Shown piece after piece: positions 35,501 through 45,047 of a stretch of 64,000 nucleotides of DNA; within the stretch, counting starts at the first letter, position 1; every line of letters begins with the position of its first letter. The stretch comes from Rhytidiadelphus loreus (Eukaryota; Streptophyta; Bryopsida; Hypnales; Hylocomiaceae). A model generated the notes under the pieces. It saw only the letters and a list, made by a program, of their open reading frames with translations, was not told the origin of the DNA and did not search any database. The stretch is from NCBI GenBank assembly GCA_947034895.1, contig OX344763.1, forward strand, positions 32,301,025 to 32,365,024. Direction: 5' to 3'. The position numbers and the translations under genes are program-made.

Positions 35501-35859
35501 TCCAACGCAGGTGCGACAATAGACTCTGCAACATTAACTGGTGCATCATGTCTAGCCGGTGCATCATACATCTCTTCGTAACTCATGGACCTTGGAACGT
35601 GCCCCTCGCCAGTCCGAAATTTTTCTCGTACAATTCTAGGGATCTCCTTACAACGCTCCGATGTAGTCGAGCCGCCATAGCCAAAGTGAATCAATGCTCT
35701 CTTTCGTATAAATGCTTTGCTCCACCCACAAAACACGCATTTTCGAGCATGGGGGGAATTATCAATTGGGGTACACGGTACTAGCCAAGGGTCCCAATCC
35801 TTTGTGGACCTCCGCGTATCATTCATGGTCCCCCCCCTCCCAACACCTTGTCCAGCCAT
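32584..35859 (-). CDS. hAT-superfamily transposase
   Basis: The protein has 1091 residues from ATG 35859 (MAGQGVGRGG), the first in-frame ATG; the open frame continues upstream without one. It should cut and reinsert the element in the nucleus. A BED-like zinc finger near the N-terminus (C41, C44, H58, C70) is followed by a DUF659/RNase-H-like domain (about 210-370). That domain contains ICSDGWSD (Asp256) and QLCTDNAV (Asp317). The hAT C-terminal dimerisation domain (about 602-672) carries CSASSCERNWS, whose Glu638 fits the third catalytic acid of the D-D-E triad. All key parts are present with no stop or frameshift, so it may be active. Unusually, about 420 residues follow the dimerisation domain. 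They are acidic and Ser/Pro-rich, with a basic KRRIRRVDERGPRNPKR patch. The promoter side carries array A1 and a TATA box. Confidence 0.93.
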   Translation of the reverse strand: MAGQGVGRGGTMNDTRRSTKDWDPWLVPCTPIDNSPHARKCVFCGWSKAFIRKRALIHFGYGGSTTSERCKEIPRIVREKFRTGEGHVPRSMSYEEMYDAPARHDAPVNVAESIVAPALDVEEEGSLNPFESNARPNPTPDSVDSTGTTLERRRNMPSVSRQRSMDESLQTGRIQELDRLWASFFYEANISFNVVRHPAFVNVVKQTAAAGFVYQPPPYNAIRTKMIDVKKASVEAMVSERTRVSISQYGATICSDGWSDTNSRPLLNMMLVCPAGDVFLGSVDSTGEKKDISYTTETMARYIEEVGPTNVVQLCTDNAVVMTGAMARLEERYPHIYRQGCAAHILDLLLEDWGKDQRVKELVKKASSIVKFIKKYQHTLALFRRFSPNKVLRLPSKTRFATNFLMIDRLVDYKQAVHNVTLDETYMTFELSLQNRRNGHFIMDKAKLARQDIRSEEFWVQCDNFLHMVEPVLLCLRHFDGKVPAMPKALVMMTALKEHIYSLKNAPFFLDPVVATRYEKQFDARWKLMITDLHYTGALLNPYLSDVEAIHNNGYAKGALNRVIRKLSVPLNVSVVEAMQELTQFEEKTGAFDPLHEAPDIIECQLLPHQWWNRGGGNALPKIAKRILGLTCSASSCERNWSMYSFVHNKVRNRLATTKAETLVYIYANSKLERQKRGHNPAIFYDQMLADGDDEDERDGPLSSGEEDDVVPDFMRERENRRDEEDRLRNNPWNAMVRPPHSPPRPIYGNTFDFSDDGYVSPGNSPVRSPPQNVVYNMDAISPAHASLRRESTPDNNDKGVPIPMAPVEEEARSPISTSSPPNMARNLRSSAQVPMRSEHEEEAIEVNEVVHEGIPNPVVLNASTLRTTVTTDDDDDVPLAYVMNRSRNVPLNPETTTNVATVRRSIPTLPTRPPVRGGALRTIDEEVHGSAPQPTQPSSVSGPGESSLGIQGRNSRGQKRRIRRVDERGPRNPKRPTQIVQRCTIGAGCSTQNVGQSSRGGRHPASNMDGTTDALRLTKRLVQTEGFSGVDIEVRNLNSEVEREVQIEVVTREDDEIESSGDNKSNEESYEDTDPNADEVPSDSTFTPGD

Positions 35860-36088
35860 GTAGTAGATCAACACTGGGTCTTCAAAGAAAATGACTACAA
35901 TAATCACACTAATACTATGGAAGATGTGATGACAAAGCAACCCGCTTAGAGTGGTCTTGTAAACCCTTCTAAACACGGTTGTTGCCCTCCGAAGAAGTTA
36001 AACGTCCGCATGAAGCCTCTTTCGAAGGTCCAAGACAAGAGTTTTATCAACGGAGCCAAGGTGATAAAACAAGGGGTACCCCTAGAAC

Positions 36089-36098
36089 TTTATATAAG
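36089..36098 (-). promoter_or_regulatory. TATA box of the transposase gene
   Basis: TTATATAAAG on the minus strand lies about 230 nt before ATG 35859 and just downstream of array A1. It is the best TATA-like sequence before this gene. Confidence 0.6.
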
Positions 36099-36110
36099 AA
36101 AACTCCTTGG

Positions 36111-36335
36111 ACCCGCGGTCGCCCCATGAGAGAATGCGGGTCCAAAAACCTGAAATCAGTCAGGTGATGGGCGACTGCGGGTCCAAGATTGGGCAACAGC
36201 GGGTCCAGAAGTGGGCAACTGCGGGTCCAGGAGTGGGTGACTGCGGGTCCAGAAGTGGGCGCCACGGGTCCAGTAATGGGCGACTGCGGGTCCAGAAACA
36301 GGCGACTGCGGGTCCAGGAACGGGCGACTGCCATT
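36111..36335. repeat. motif array A1, upstream of transposase
   Basis: About nine copies of GGGC(G/A)AC(T/A)GCGGGTCCA in plus orientation stand roughly 25-35 bp apart, preceded by one inverted copy at 36111. Seen from the minus-strand transposase gene they read ACCCGCAGTCGCCC toward the start. Confidence 0.88.
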
Positions 36336-36809
36336 TGTTTGGATAATTCTTGCATCCCCTGGGGTAATTTGGGGCCTATAATTGAAACTATGAATTCAGA
36401 ATTTCCACTAAAAAAATAAGCCTTGAAAATAAAAAATTCTAGTGTTTGCCCTAGAGTGGCAATGAGTAGGTCAATTCACCCTAGCCGTGACAATTGCTCT
36501 GAACTTCAATAACAAGTTCTTTTCCAATCCGGCAAGTTTTTAATTTTCCTTTTTTTTTTAATTCTCTTTTAATTCCAAAAGTCCGAACTTCCAAGGTCAT
36601 TTTCCTGCCAAAATTCCTAGAATATTCAAGTATTCACAACATTGCAAACATAAATAACCAAAAATTCATATCTATATTTATGTACTCTTGTCAAGGAACT
36701 ACATAGAATTCAATGTGCTTGCATTGGAATGTTCAAAATGGATAATATCCTTTTATATATACATAAGATGGAATATACATAGTCCTAAAAAATGTGCTAA
36801 AAATGAAAA
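36336..36809. other. spacer between array A1 and cargo gene B
   Basis: No gene. AT-rich sequence that forms the 3' flank of the minus-strand gene at 36810-38417 and the distal upstream region of the transposase gene. Confidence 0.4.
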
Positions 36810-38417
36810 TCATTCAACATCCATTTTGGCCTTTTCTTTGCGGTCATGAGCCTCACGTTCCATCTCATACAAGACTTTCCTACCTTCCAACTGCAAATTC
36901 CTAAGGTATCGGTCATCCTTCCCCAACTTCTTTTCCAACCAAAATTGCTTGTATGATTTTTGGAACTTCAAAAGCACCTTCAGTGCATCCCGATGTTCTT
37001 CCAATTTTGGATCCAATGACAAAGAAACCCCAAGCTTCTTTTTCAAGTCAACTACTTCCGTAAGAGACAATGCTTGTTTAGTAGCCACGTCTTTCCAACC
37101 ACACATTTCTGCAACACGGTCAAGGGAGGCTTTGTCCTTTAATGCTTTCAAGGAATTTAATCTTGATCGTGCTTCTTCCACCCCTCGCTTCTCCAAGTCT
37201 ATCTGATCTTCCTCCAGCTTGCATGCTTCCATAATTTTGGCAAGCCGTGATTTCGCAAACTCATTGCTAGAAGAACTAGATCCTCTAGCATGCCGAGAAG
37301 AGAATCTAAGGTAAAATGCTTCCAAGTCTAAAATCTTTGTTATTTGTGTTGACAAAAGAACTTGCCGACTTTCAAGTTCAGCACGTAAGCTATTCACAAT
37401 ATCTCCACTCAAAGTTTGCGTTTCTTGATTGCGAAGCTTCTCACATTCTAGATGCTTTTCATCCAACTCATTTAGAAGCTTCTTGAGTTGAGCTTTGTAA
37501 ACAACTTTGGTGTCCAACATTACTGTGTCAGGGACAGTTCCATCTTCAACAAATTCCTCACTTCGGTACATGTCATCAACACAATCCAATTGGAACAAAG
37601 AAGGCTTCACATCTTCTTCTGTTTCCATCTCTGTCCAAAAAACATCATCTTCTGCTTCTTGCATGCATGCAAGCACATACTGCAAAACTTTGTCTTCTTC
37701 AGTGCGAGGGACTGTAATCGGATTCACCATAGCAAAAAGCAAAATATCAAGATTTTGTGGTTGCCTAGCTGGTTCACCCTCTTCTTCCATTCTCGGGGGA
37801 GGTAAATTTTGTGAAGTAGAAGCCACCATCGCCATGTTTTGGGGTTGCATTGGAGGGTCTTCACCAAGGTTGTTTTCCTCTTCCGAAGATGAATCAGATG
37901 ACGTCCAATGAAACTGCTCATCGGGCACTCCCTCCTTCAAGTTTTTCTTCTAGCCTAGCCCTTCACGTGGATTGGCAGATAGAGCCGCCCTTGGGATGTC
38001 TTTTGTCGATGGAAGGCGAGCATGCTTCACTCCCTTGATTGAACTCCAATCCACGCTTCGAAACAAAATGAGTTCCGCATACACCATTGCACATATGTAA
38101 TACGGGACTTCGCTCCTGGGCACTGAATATGTGCCATACAAGTATCGATAAATTTCGATACAACGTTGCACAAATGCATCATTACGGCATGGATGCAAAT
38201 TGGCCGTATTGTTGCGCCGATTCGTGTAGTGCCGATGATAGGGGAATAACTTGTCGATGTGGCACCACCCCACGAAGGACTTACAAGTCTTGGCGGTCCA
38301 ATGGCCCGTAATTCAATCCCAACCTCGGTAGGCCACACACGCTGGGTCCAAAAGGATGCGTCGTTGCCTAGGGTGCATGGCTCCTTTTGCCTTGGTCTTC
38401 TTCTTGTGGTCCGCCAT
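36810..38417 (-). pseudogene. cargo gene B: WCHI-domain coiled-coil protein with two in-frame stops
   Basis: One frame of 536 codons starts at ATG 38417 (MADHKKKTKAKG). It holds TGA at 38315-38313 (codon 35) and TAG at 37952-37950 (codon 156). Codons on both sides of each stop align with the intact paralogues at 47441 and 50612: GWD[stop]ITGHW against GWEVKPEPW, then WCHIDKLFP, FVQRCIEIY, MVYAEL and VDWSSIK. The N-terminal domain (about 20-135) is therefore homologous. The remainder is acidic (SSDSSSEEENN) and then strongly coiled-coil (about 300-530). Both stops could arise by single C-to-T changes (CGA, CAG). Array A2 and the conserved box precede it. It is probably a recent pseudogene, and its molecular role is unknown. 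Confidence 0.75.
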
Positions 38418-38456
38418 TGGAGATGCTCTTGAGATTTGGGGCAAGGAATCTAAACT

Positions 38457-38520
38457 TAACCCTTAACCGCAAAGTATTATCTAGCTAAAGTTAACCCTAA
38501 ACCGCAAAGTATTATCTAGC
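38457..38520. promoter_or_regulatory. tandem telo-box-like repeat upstream of gene B
   Basis: AACCC(T)TAAACCGCAAAGTATTATCTAGC occurs twice here, 34 bp apart. A related AACCCTAAACCGCATAGTA lies upstream of gene D at about 47388. Telo-box-like words are known plant promoter elements; their function here is inferred. Confidence 0.4.
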
Positions 38521-38592
38521 GATTAGTGAGTGATGGAGTAAAATCAAGAACATGAGCCACATGTAAGTGAAACTCAAAACCCAAGCTCCCGA

Positions 38593-38634
38593 GCACGCAA
38601 TCAGCCACTGTAAAGTAGGTGAAAGGCAATACGC
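38593..38634 (-). promoter_or_regulatory. conserved cargo box, gene B
   Basis: On the minus strand it reads GCGTATTGCCTTTCACCT, then GTGGCTGATTGCGTGC, about 176 nt before ATG 38417. The same two words stand upstream of the other four cargo genes. Confidence 0.65.
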
Positions 38635-38680
38635 AGCAAGAAGGGAAAGTGGCGAAGTCGGGTGGGGAGACAGCTAATTA

Positions 38681-38910
38681 ACCCGCAATCGCCCTGGGGC
38701 GAGTGCGGGAAGGGGCACGTGCAGGTCTGAGAGCGACCGCGGGTAGGGCGACTGCGGGTCTAAGGGGCCGACTGCGAAGGCGACTGCGGGTAGGGCGACT
38801 GCGGGTCTGGGGCTACTTGGGATGGGCGACCGCGTGTGGGGCACCACAGAGTAATTTCTGGACCCCTACAGTGGGGCGACCGCGGGTGGGCGACTGCGGG
38901 TACAGGGCGG
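38681..38910. repeat. motif array A2, upstream of cargo gene B
   Basis: About nine copies of GGGCGAC(T/C)GCGGGT lie on the plus strand. As seen from the minus-strand gene B they read ACCCGCAGTCGCCC toward the start. The first copy (38681) is inverted. Confidence 0.87.
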
Positions 38911-40168
38911 GATTTTGAATTTCTGAACCTCTAAGACTTTCACTTTGAAGTTCTCTTATACAAAATTGTGGACATAAATTTTAGTTACCAATGCACTTCA
39001 TAAAAATGTATTGCACCTTTTCATCTTTTATTTAAAAATTTGGGTTATGCATCTTTAGCCATTTTATTAATTATTGTTGCAACTTATTAGATTTGACATG
39101 CAAAAAGAAGATTCCCACCCTAACATCACTTCTGCAATTTCAATAAGAAAATAATCAAACATAAGAAATTTACCATCCATGATTCACATGGTTGCGTTTT
39201 ATTTTCCAATGCAATCTCTATTATGTTTAGTTTGAATTTGTATGATGAATCCATTGTAAAACAAGATCCAACTATAAAGAATGTGGGATTCTTGATCAAT
39301 GTAGACTACTTTCGGAGAGCTCCAAAAGAAGGGGTTTGGGAATTGAGGGATAAATACCTTTTATTCATTTATAGTCAAGTGTGATTGACACATTATAAAT
39401 TGCGTGAGAGAACAAAACTCAATATAATCAATTATACAATGCATAGGATAGGTGTAGTAAGATGGTTATTCAAATATCTCATAAGGATTGGGTGTGACAG
39501 CATGAGCTCCCATATAACTTTCATCATGTGCTTCATCAAGCACCGTGAAGGTGTAGTTGGGAACTAATTGTCACAATTAATTGTCATAGCTATTTCCCAG
39601 CTGATTTCATGGTTTTGTTCAAATTTTATTTATCTGTACATTCATAGGTATCCAAACAATAAAACTTGTTTCATATTAATTAAAAGTGTAGCCATCATAT
39701 TTACAAACAAAGGGATTAAATCAAGGGCATACATTTGTACATTTTCAATATTTGGGGATTTCAAACTTGTGAACCAAGAATAACAAGCCACAACATTTAT
39801 GGGGGTATATATTTTATTGGGGGGGTCACATTTATGGGTATATATTTTTTGGGAGGGGTCACATATGTAAACCATTAAAGTATTGGGCACTAATCAATTA
39901 AACATTCATATACCATGGACTGTTTAGCAAAATATGATCATCCATCTGAGATAAACAATCCATGCATTGTTTAGCAAAATCATAGTATAGAAATGTAAAA
40001 TGAAGTTCTTTGTCAAGCACATTGCTATTTCACATGTCTAGCATGACTTTAGTACTATTATCTTCATAAATAACTTATTTCTTTTTATGATCTTAACTCA
40101 AAAATCAAAATAGGGTCTTATGCCATGGTACAAGGCTGCCGTTTGATGCACCACAACAATGTCTCTAG
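38911..40168. other. AT-rich spacer inside the hAT element
   Basis: No gene supported. It separates the promoter array of gene B from the 3' end of gene C. The near-duplicate phrase GGGTATATATTTTATTGGGG / GGGTATATATTTTTTGGGAG stands at about 39802 and 39836. Otherwise featureless. Confidence 0.4.
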
Positions 40169-41484
40169 TTACGAACGATTTGCCCGTGGCACAAGGTTGT
40201 CCAAGTTTGCGCGAGCTTGGTTTAACCTATTATTGGTCTGCTCAAAGATATCCGTGGTGTTGATTTGAACGCTCAGAGATTGTGTAAATGCGCGTTCCGT
40301 CCCGTGCTCATCATCCTAAGGTGGAATTGTCATTAGTACATATGATATTCACAGAATGGGGTACAAACAATACTAACCTAGCAAGTATATTAACTCGTGT
40401 TGTGGTATTGCACTAACCTTAATGAGTTGTAACAACAAGCATCCATTCTCAGACTCGGAAAGTTTCTCGACATCCTCAAATTCTTCTAATAAAGCCCTGC
40501 ATCTCCCGGCCCCCCATATCAATGAATATTAAAACATAACAACTACATATGGGTATTTTTAGCATATAATCTTATAATACAAGTTCTATACTAGAACAAC
40601 CGAACCTGAGGTTTGTGCAATCTTTTCCTTGCTGAACCCACACATATTCTTCCATCATGGCCCACCCCTCCCTAATGGCTTCATCAAATTTGGCTCCCCA
40701 AACAATATCGCGTGTGTTTTGTATCAAACACATCACTCGTCCTGCAGCAAATAAGCACTAATAGTGAGATGAAATGTCCACCACCAACTATCCAACTAGA
40801 AATGTTCATTAATACATGTTCATTTCATTATTCAAGGATTCAAATCACCTATACAAAATGAAGGGCAATATTTTACTCACCCATTTTGCTGGCTTGGAAA
40901 TGGCCTTTGGACTCATTGCATTGGCCATAATGAGCAAAGCAATACAATTTGTAGCCTTTCCAAAAGTCCTTAATCCTATTTCAAAGATCACAAATCAATT
41001 CCAATAGAATAGTCATTGTCATGGTGATTCTCCCACCTATTAAAAAGACATTGTCTACAATACAAGTGGATGACAATAAGGAAGTCAAAGGCAAACTAAA
41101 CAAATTTTTACCGGAAATATTCATGGTCGAGAATAATTATGACTTCCTCTGAGCACTTGCTAAATTGAACACCTGCCATTAAGCCTGTAAGGAGCCAAAT
41201 AACTAATCATTAGCAATGCAAGAAGATTAAATTTGAATAGGCTACATAACATTTGAGGCCCCCCTACGTTACTATAACACCCAAAAATGAAAGAGAATCA
41301 ATGAAGAACCAAATGAATCATTTTCATTTGAATTGCTAATTGTTTTAAATGTGAATTTAGTGTACCCTTTTTCGGTGACTTCACACCCATTTGTGTGTGC
41401 ATCCTTATTATTCAACAACTTTGCCACAATGAATGCAATTGCCGTTTCAAGGCCCTCTACATCAAATGGCTTTGATATTCTCAC
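40169..41484 (-). CDS. cargo gene C: intron-containing gene of unknown function
   Basis: Five exons join with fully consistent phases and GT-AG borders: 41172 (or 41184)-41112, 40975-40881, 40741-40606, 40496-40418 and 40315-40169 (stop TAA). The joined C-terminal part of about 168 residues reads through VQFSKCSEEVIIILDHEYF, RIKDFWKGYKLYCFAHYG, GRVMCLIQNTRDIVWGAKFD, GWAMMEEYVWVQQG and INTTDIFEQTNNRLNQARAN. A further open segment at 41484-41290 (ISKPFDVEGLETAIAFIVAK) is probably the exon before, but its donor (GTTCTT) is weak, and the start codon was not found. No family is recognised. Introns set it apart from the single-exon neighbours. Array A3 and a conserved box lie upstream. Confidence 0.6.
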
Positions 41485-41603
41485 TATCCTAAACTAATGG
41501 AAAAGATTTTGGGTTCATTGAAGTATACAAGAAGTGTCTGCTGTATTGTTGGCTGTTTGTGGGAAACCAAAAAAACCACGAGACCTCCACAACATTGGGC
41601 CCA

Positions 41604-41640
41604 CATTCAGCCACTACAAGGTAGGTGAACTACAAGGCGC
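41604..41640 (-). promoter_or_regulatory. conserved cargo box, gene C
   Basis: On the minus strand it reads GCGCCTTGTAGTTCACCT, then GTGGCTGAATG, between array A3 and the first candidate exon of gene C. It matches the boxes of genes B, D, E and the kinase. Confidence 0.6.
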
Positions 41641-41683
41641 AGTTATGAAAATTATGGACCACAGGCTGGAACAGCCCATGAAA

Positions 41684-42205
41684 TACCCGCGGTCGCCAGG
41701 GGCGCATGTGCTAACCCTAACACGGATACTAGGGCGACAGCGCATGGGGCGACTGCGCGTGGGGCGACCGTGGATCCGGTCCAAGGATCCTTCGCGTCTT
41801 TCAAGGGCGACCTCGGATCAGGGCGACCGCGGGTCAAGGCGACCTCGGGTCAGGGCGACCTCGGGTCCTCGAGGGGGAAACACATTTCAAAATCCCCCCT
41901 CCATCAGGGCGACTGCGCATAGGGGGCGACTGCAGGTCAAGGAGAAAATGCAAACTCCTTGACCCGCAGTCGCCCCCTACGCGCAGTCGCCCATATGGAA
42001 GGGGAGGGAGACACCAAATACTTTTCCACCCTCTATCAGGGCGACTGCGCGTAGGGGGCGACTACGGGTCAAGGTGGGAGACACCAAAAATTTCGAAAAT
42101 GCAATCTCCCCCCTTCCATCAGGGCGACTGCGCGTAGGGGGCGACTGCGGGTCCCCAGATCACTTCCAAAATCAGACCTGGGGTTCTAGGGCGACTGCGG
42201 GTATG
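41684..42205. repeat. motif array A3, upstream of gene C
   Basis: There are more than twelve copies of the motif, mostly GGGCGACTGCG(C/G)GT on the plus strand. A higher-order unit of about 100 bp (CATCAGGGCGACTGCGCGTA + GGGGGCGACTGCGGGTCAAG) is repeated at about 41905, 42037 and 42118, with one inverted pair at 41957-41990. Confidence 0.87.
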
Positions 42206-42561
42206 GGCATGTTTCACAAGATTAATTTTTTTTTTGGGACCCCTCTCCCTTATTGTTTCTAATTCTCTTTAATCATATGTTACTTCCTCCATTTTGTTTA
42301 CAAATTCAACAAGACAAACAAATCCTAGGTTTTGCATTAGCTCTCCAACACTCCTTTGGCAAGAAGTTCCAAATGAAAGTTTTATGTACATTCTAATAGT
42401 GGGGAGGTGTAATTAGATTTATTTGGGCATGATTAGATTTATTTGGGCATGTTTCACGAGATGGTGTTTTTTTTTTGGACCTCTCCCTTATTGTTTCTAA
42501 TTCCCTTTAATCATATGTTACTTCCTCCATTTTGTTTACAAATTCAACAAGACAAAAAAGA
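42206..42561. repeat. direct repeat of about 115 bp between arrays A3 and A4
   Basis: GGGCATGTTTCACAAGAT...TTATTGTTTCTAATTCTC...CATTTTGTTTACAAATTC near 42206-42320 recurs near 42446-42561 with few changes. Downstream, at about 42668-42705, is a short run of TCTAGGG/TTTAGGG telomere-like words. No gene is present. Confidence 0.8.
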
Positions 42562-42863
42562 CATGATTCTGTTTTAGGTCTAAAACACTACATCTCGTGT
42601 AGGATGTGTAAGTATTTTATGTAGGTTTAAGGATTTGATTCTAGATAAAAGTTGTATTATTGTTTTCCAAGGTCTAGGGTCTAGGGTTTAGGGTTTGGGA
42701 AACCCTTCACATTGTGAGAATAATTCTTCCATTGCCTTACTATGTCTTTGATATGAACTGACGCCTAACATTTATTACCAATTTTGGATGTGAGATAAGG
42801 AAAAATCAATTAGAATATGCTGCAGATGCTAATTAGTATTGGGTCAGATTGGTTGTTGGTTTA

Positions 42864-43275
42864 GGGCAACCTCGGGTCAGGGGCGACCGCGGATCATCGA
42901 CGAAGCAAAAAACACATTTGAATCAGGGTGACTGCGCGTAGGGGGCGACTGCGGGTCAAGGAGGGAGACTAATTTTCTGGAAAATGCAAACTCAATCTCC
43001 AGTGGGGCGACTGCGCATAGGGGACGACTGCGGGTCAAAGAGACTTCTTTGTGGGCGACCGCGTGTGCAAGTTTCGGGATGGTTTAGTTGGTACCCGCGG
43101 TCGCCCACGATCCGCAGTCGCCCTTGATGCGCAGTCGCCCATTTCAGCGCTCCAAAAACGCGCAGTCGCCCATTCCCGCTGTCTTCAGACCCGCAGTCGC
43201 CCCACTTCAGACCCGCAGTCGCCCCCTCCCGACCCGTAGTCACCCAAACGCACGCGCCCTGAGGCGACTTTGGGT
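42864..43275. repeat. motif array A4, upstream of cargo kinase
   Basis: The distal part (42864-43070) is in GGGCGACTGCG orientation. The proximal part (43096-43255) reads ACCCGC(A/G)GTCGCCC toward the plus-strand kinase gene. It ends GGCGACTTTGGGTACTTA followed by AGCGTT, a phrase repeated before gene D. Confidence 0.87.
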
Positions 43276-43321
43276 ACTTAAGCGTTAGCCCCACTTTCGA
43301 TTCTCACCTTACTTTAGCCTT

Positions 43322-43363
43322 GCGCACTGTCTTTCACCTACCTTCAGGTGGCTGGATGCGTGC
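43322..43363 (+). promoter_or_regulatory. conserved cargo box, kinase gene
   Basis: GCGCACTGTCTTTCACCT, then GTGGCTGGATGCGTGC, ending 92 nt before ATG 43455. It is nearly identical to the box before gene D (47180-47218). Confidence 0.7.
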
Positions 43364-43454
43364 CCGTGGGCTGGGGTTTCAATTGGGGGGGGAATTTTTA
43401 CCCTTTCAATCTACGAATTTTGAACTACGGTTTTGAATTGTTTTTAAGTACAAC

Positions 43455-45047
43455 ATGGCTTTTCCACATGAAGGCAACACTACAAGGAGAAAGTCTTTAT
43501 GGGATCTGGACCTCGATGATCCAATTTTTTTCGAGGTTCCGATAGCTGTAAATGAAAACGAAGAAGGAGGAAGTCAAGAGCGACGGAAGGGCAAGAAGCA
43601 GAAGTCAGCACATGACAAGGACTCCAACTATCCTCCCCCGAGTTATACCCGATATGCATACGAAGCGTGTCTCCAGTGGTACGCAGGGAAAAGTGTACAA
43701 TTCTTGGAGGCAAGCTATTTGAGGTGTCCTACAACTAGTAGTGTGGCCTTGCCAAACGATTTACAAGCACGGATTTTAACCAAGCTAAAGGGATCCGATG
43801 ATTTCGCAGACATTGACTTGACATATTCTTCGAGACTATTTGAATGACTTGATAACACATTGAAAGCGGTGATGTTCAATACCAAGAAATTGATGGAGGA
43901 ACATCGACCGTTTCTTCCGATAGTAGAGGAATCAGAAGACATCAAGGCATTCCGCCAAAAAATGGAGTGGTGGTCCAACGTAGTGAAGAAATTGGCAAGA
44001 GGCTCGGCAAGGGGTTTTAAGTGGAAAAATGCAGCGGTGCAGGCAGCATTTGCACGAGATGGTGGATTGTGTATCACGTGGATCCCCGATACGGCGAAAG
44101 TGGTGCCCCTTAGTGCTTTTGAACGTGAAGGGGGGTATGCAAAAGTGCGTAAGGTACGCATTGAATGAATGGATACAATTCCAAGCTACATCGCTTTTGC
44201 TGGGAAAGTATCCAAGGCAATAAACCTGCGCGAGGGGAGAGCGCAACGATCCATGGAGGCCCTTGCATGCCCCTTGAACCACCCTAGCATCATTAAGTTT
44301 TTTGCCATTCATTCTCGCACGAATGAAGCGTACACTTTGTGGTGGAATGGGGGCCATTTGAATGAGTTGAGGCATTTAGATCGTTCTGTATCACCAACCA
44401 TTGACTGGCATGAAATGCAAAAAGCCACAAGACTTCCTGAAGAGAAACAAAAAGAACTTGGTCTCTTCCGAAGGCACAAGGCAAAGTTGGCATGGGCTTT
44501 AGTATATGTGACAAATCTCATGCACAAGTGCCGCGTGCTACACAATGACTTGTCTCCCATGAACATCATGTTGCATTTTCCGGATTATTCAAACGACATA
44601 ATCAACATTGGAATTTGTGATTTTGGAATATCAAGTCGTTTTGACGAAAACGCGCCTTCACATTTTGGAAAGCCATTTGAGGCCGAGAGGGATCAATACC
44701 GAGAAGGTCGTTGGTGGGTTGCCCCGGAGTTGTTTTATGCATATGGACCTCCAAATTCCGATACAAGCATACCGATCATGCAACAATGGTATAAATATAC
44801 ACAACAGTCAGACTCGTATTCTATTGGGAAGTTGACCGAATGGATGAGAATTGGTGATATGGACGATTGGGACAAGGATTTGTTCAAGAACCACGAGGGA
44901 TCAATGTACTTTGGAATGAAGTTGCGTGAACTCGTGAACACTGACCCAAAGAAGAGACCAACGTGTATAGAGATCACAAATTCCCTTATGTCTCCACCAT
45001 GGTCCATGATGCCCCCCGAATTGGTGTTCCGAGACTCACCTTTGTAA
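43455..45047 (+). pseudogene. cargo kinase-like gene with two in-frame TGA codons
   Basis: One frame from ATG 43455 to TAA at 45045 is interrupted only by TGA at 43845 (codon 131) and TGA at 44166 (codon 238). Each TGA stands in the context TTGAATGA. The N-terminal ~130 codons match no family I know. The kinase domain follows: a glycine-rich stretch (EREGGYAKVRKV) just before the second stop, NHPSIIKFFAIHSR, a catalytic VLHNDLSPMNIML loop (HND, about 363-365), ICDFGISS (DFG, about 389-391), WWVAPELF, and a C-lobe ending KKRPTCIEI. No GT-AG intron would remove the stops. Both could come from CGA by C-to-T change, so it is probably a young pseudogene; readthrough cannot be excluded. An upstream array and box imply it once shared regulation with the other cargo. 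Confidence 0.75.

Noticed and set aside
38681..38910. The GC-rich arrays as CRISPR arrays
   Set aside because: The repeats are 13-15 bp with irregular 5-30-bp spacing and variable copies in a plant nuclear context, with no cas genes; they are promoter or subterminal arrays.
42668..42705. Interstitial telomere
   Set aside because: Only a few imperfect TCTAGGG/TTTAGGG words; too short to be a telomeric tract.
43715..44375. Minus-strand ORFs of ~148 codons opposite the cargo kinase
   Set aside because: Antisense shadows of the kinase frame; no independent promoter or motif.
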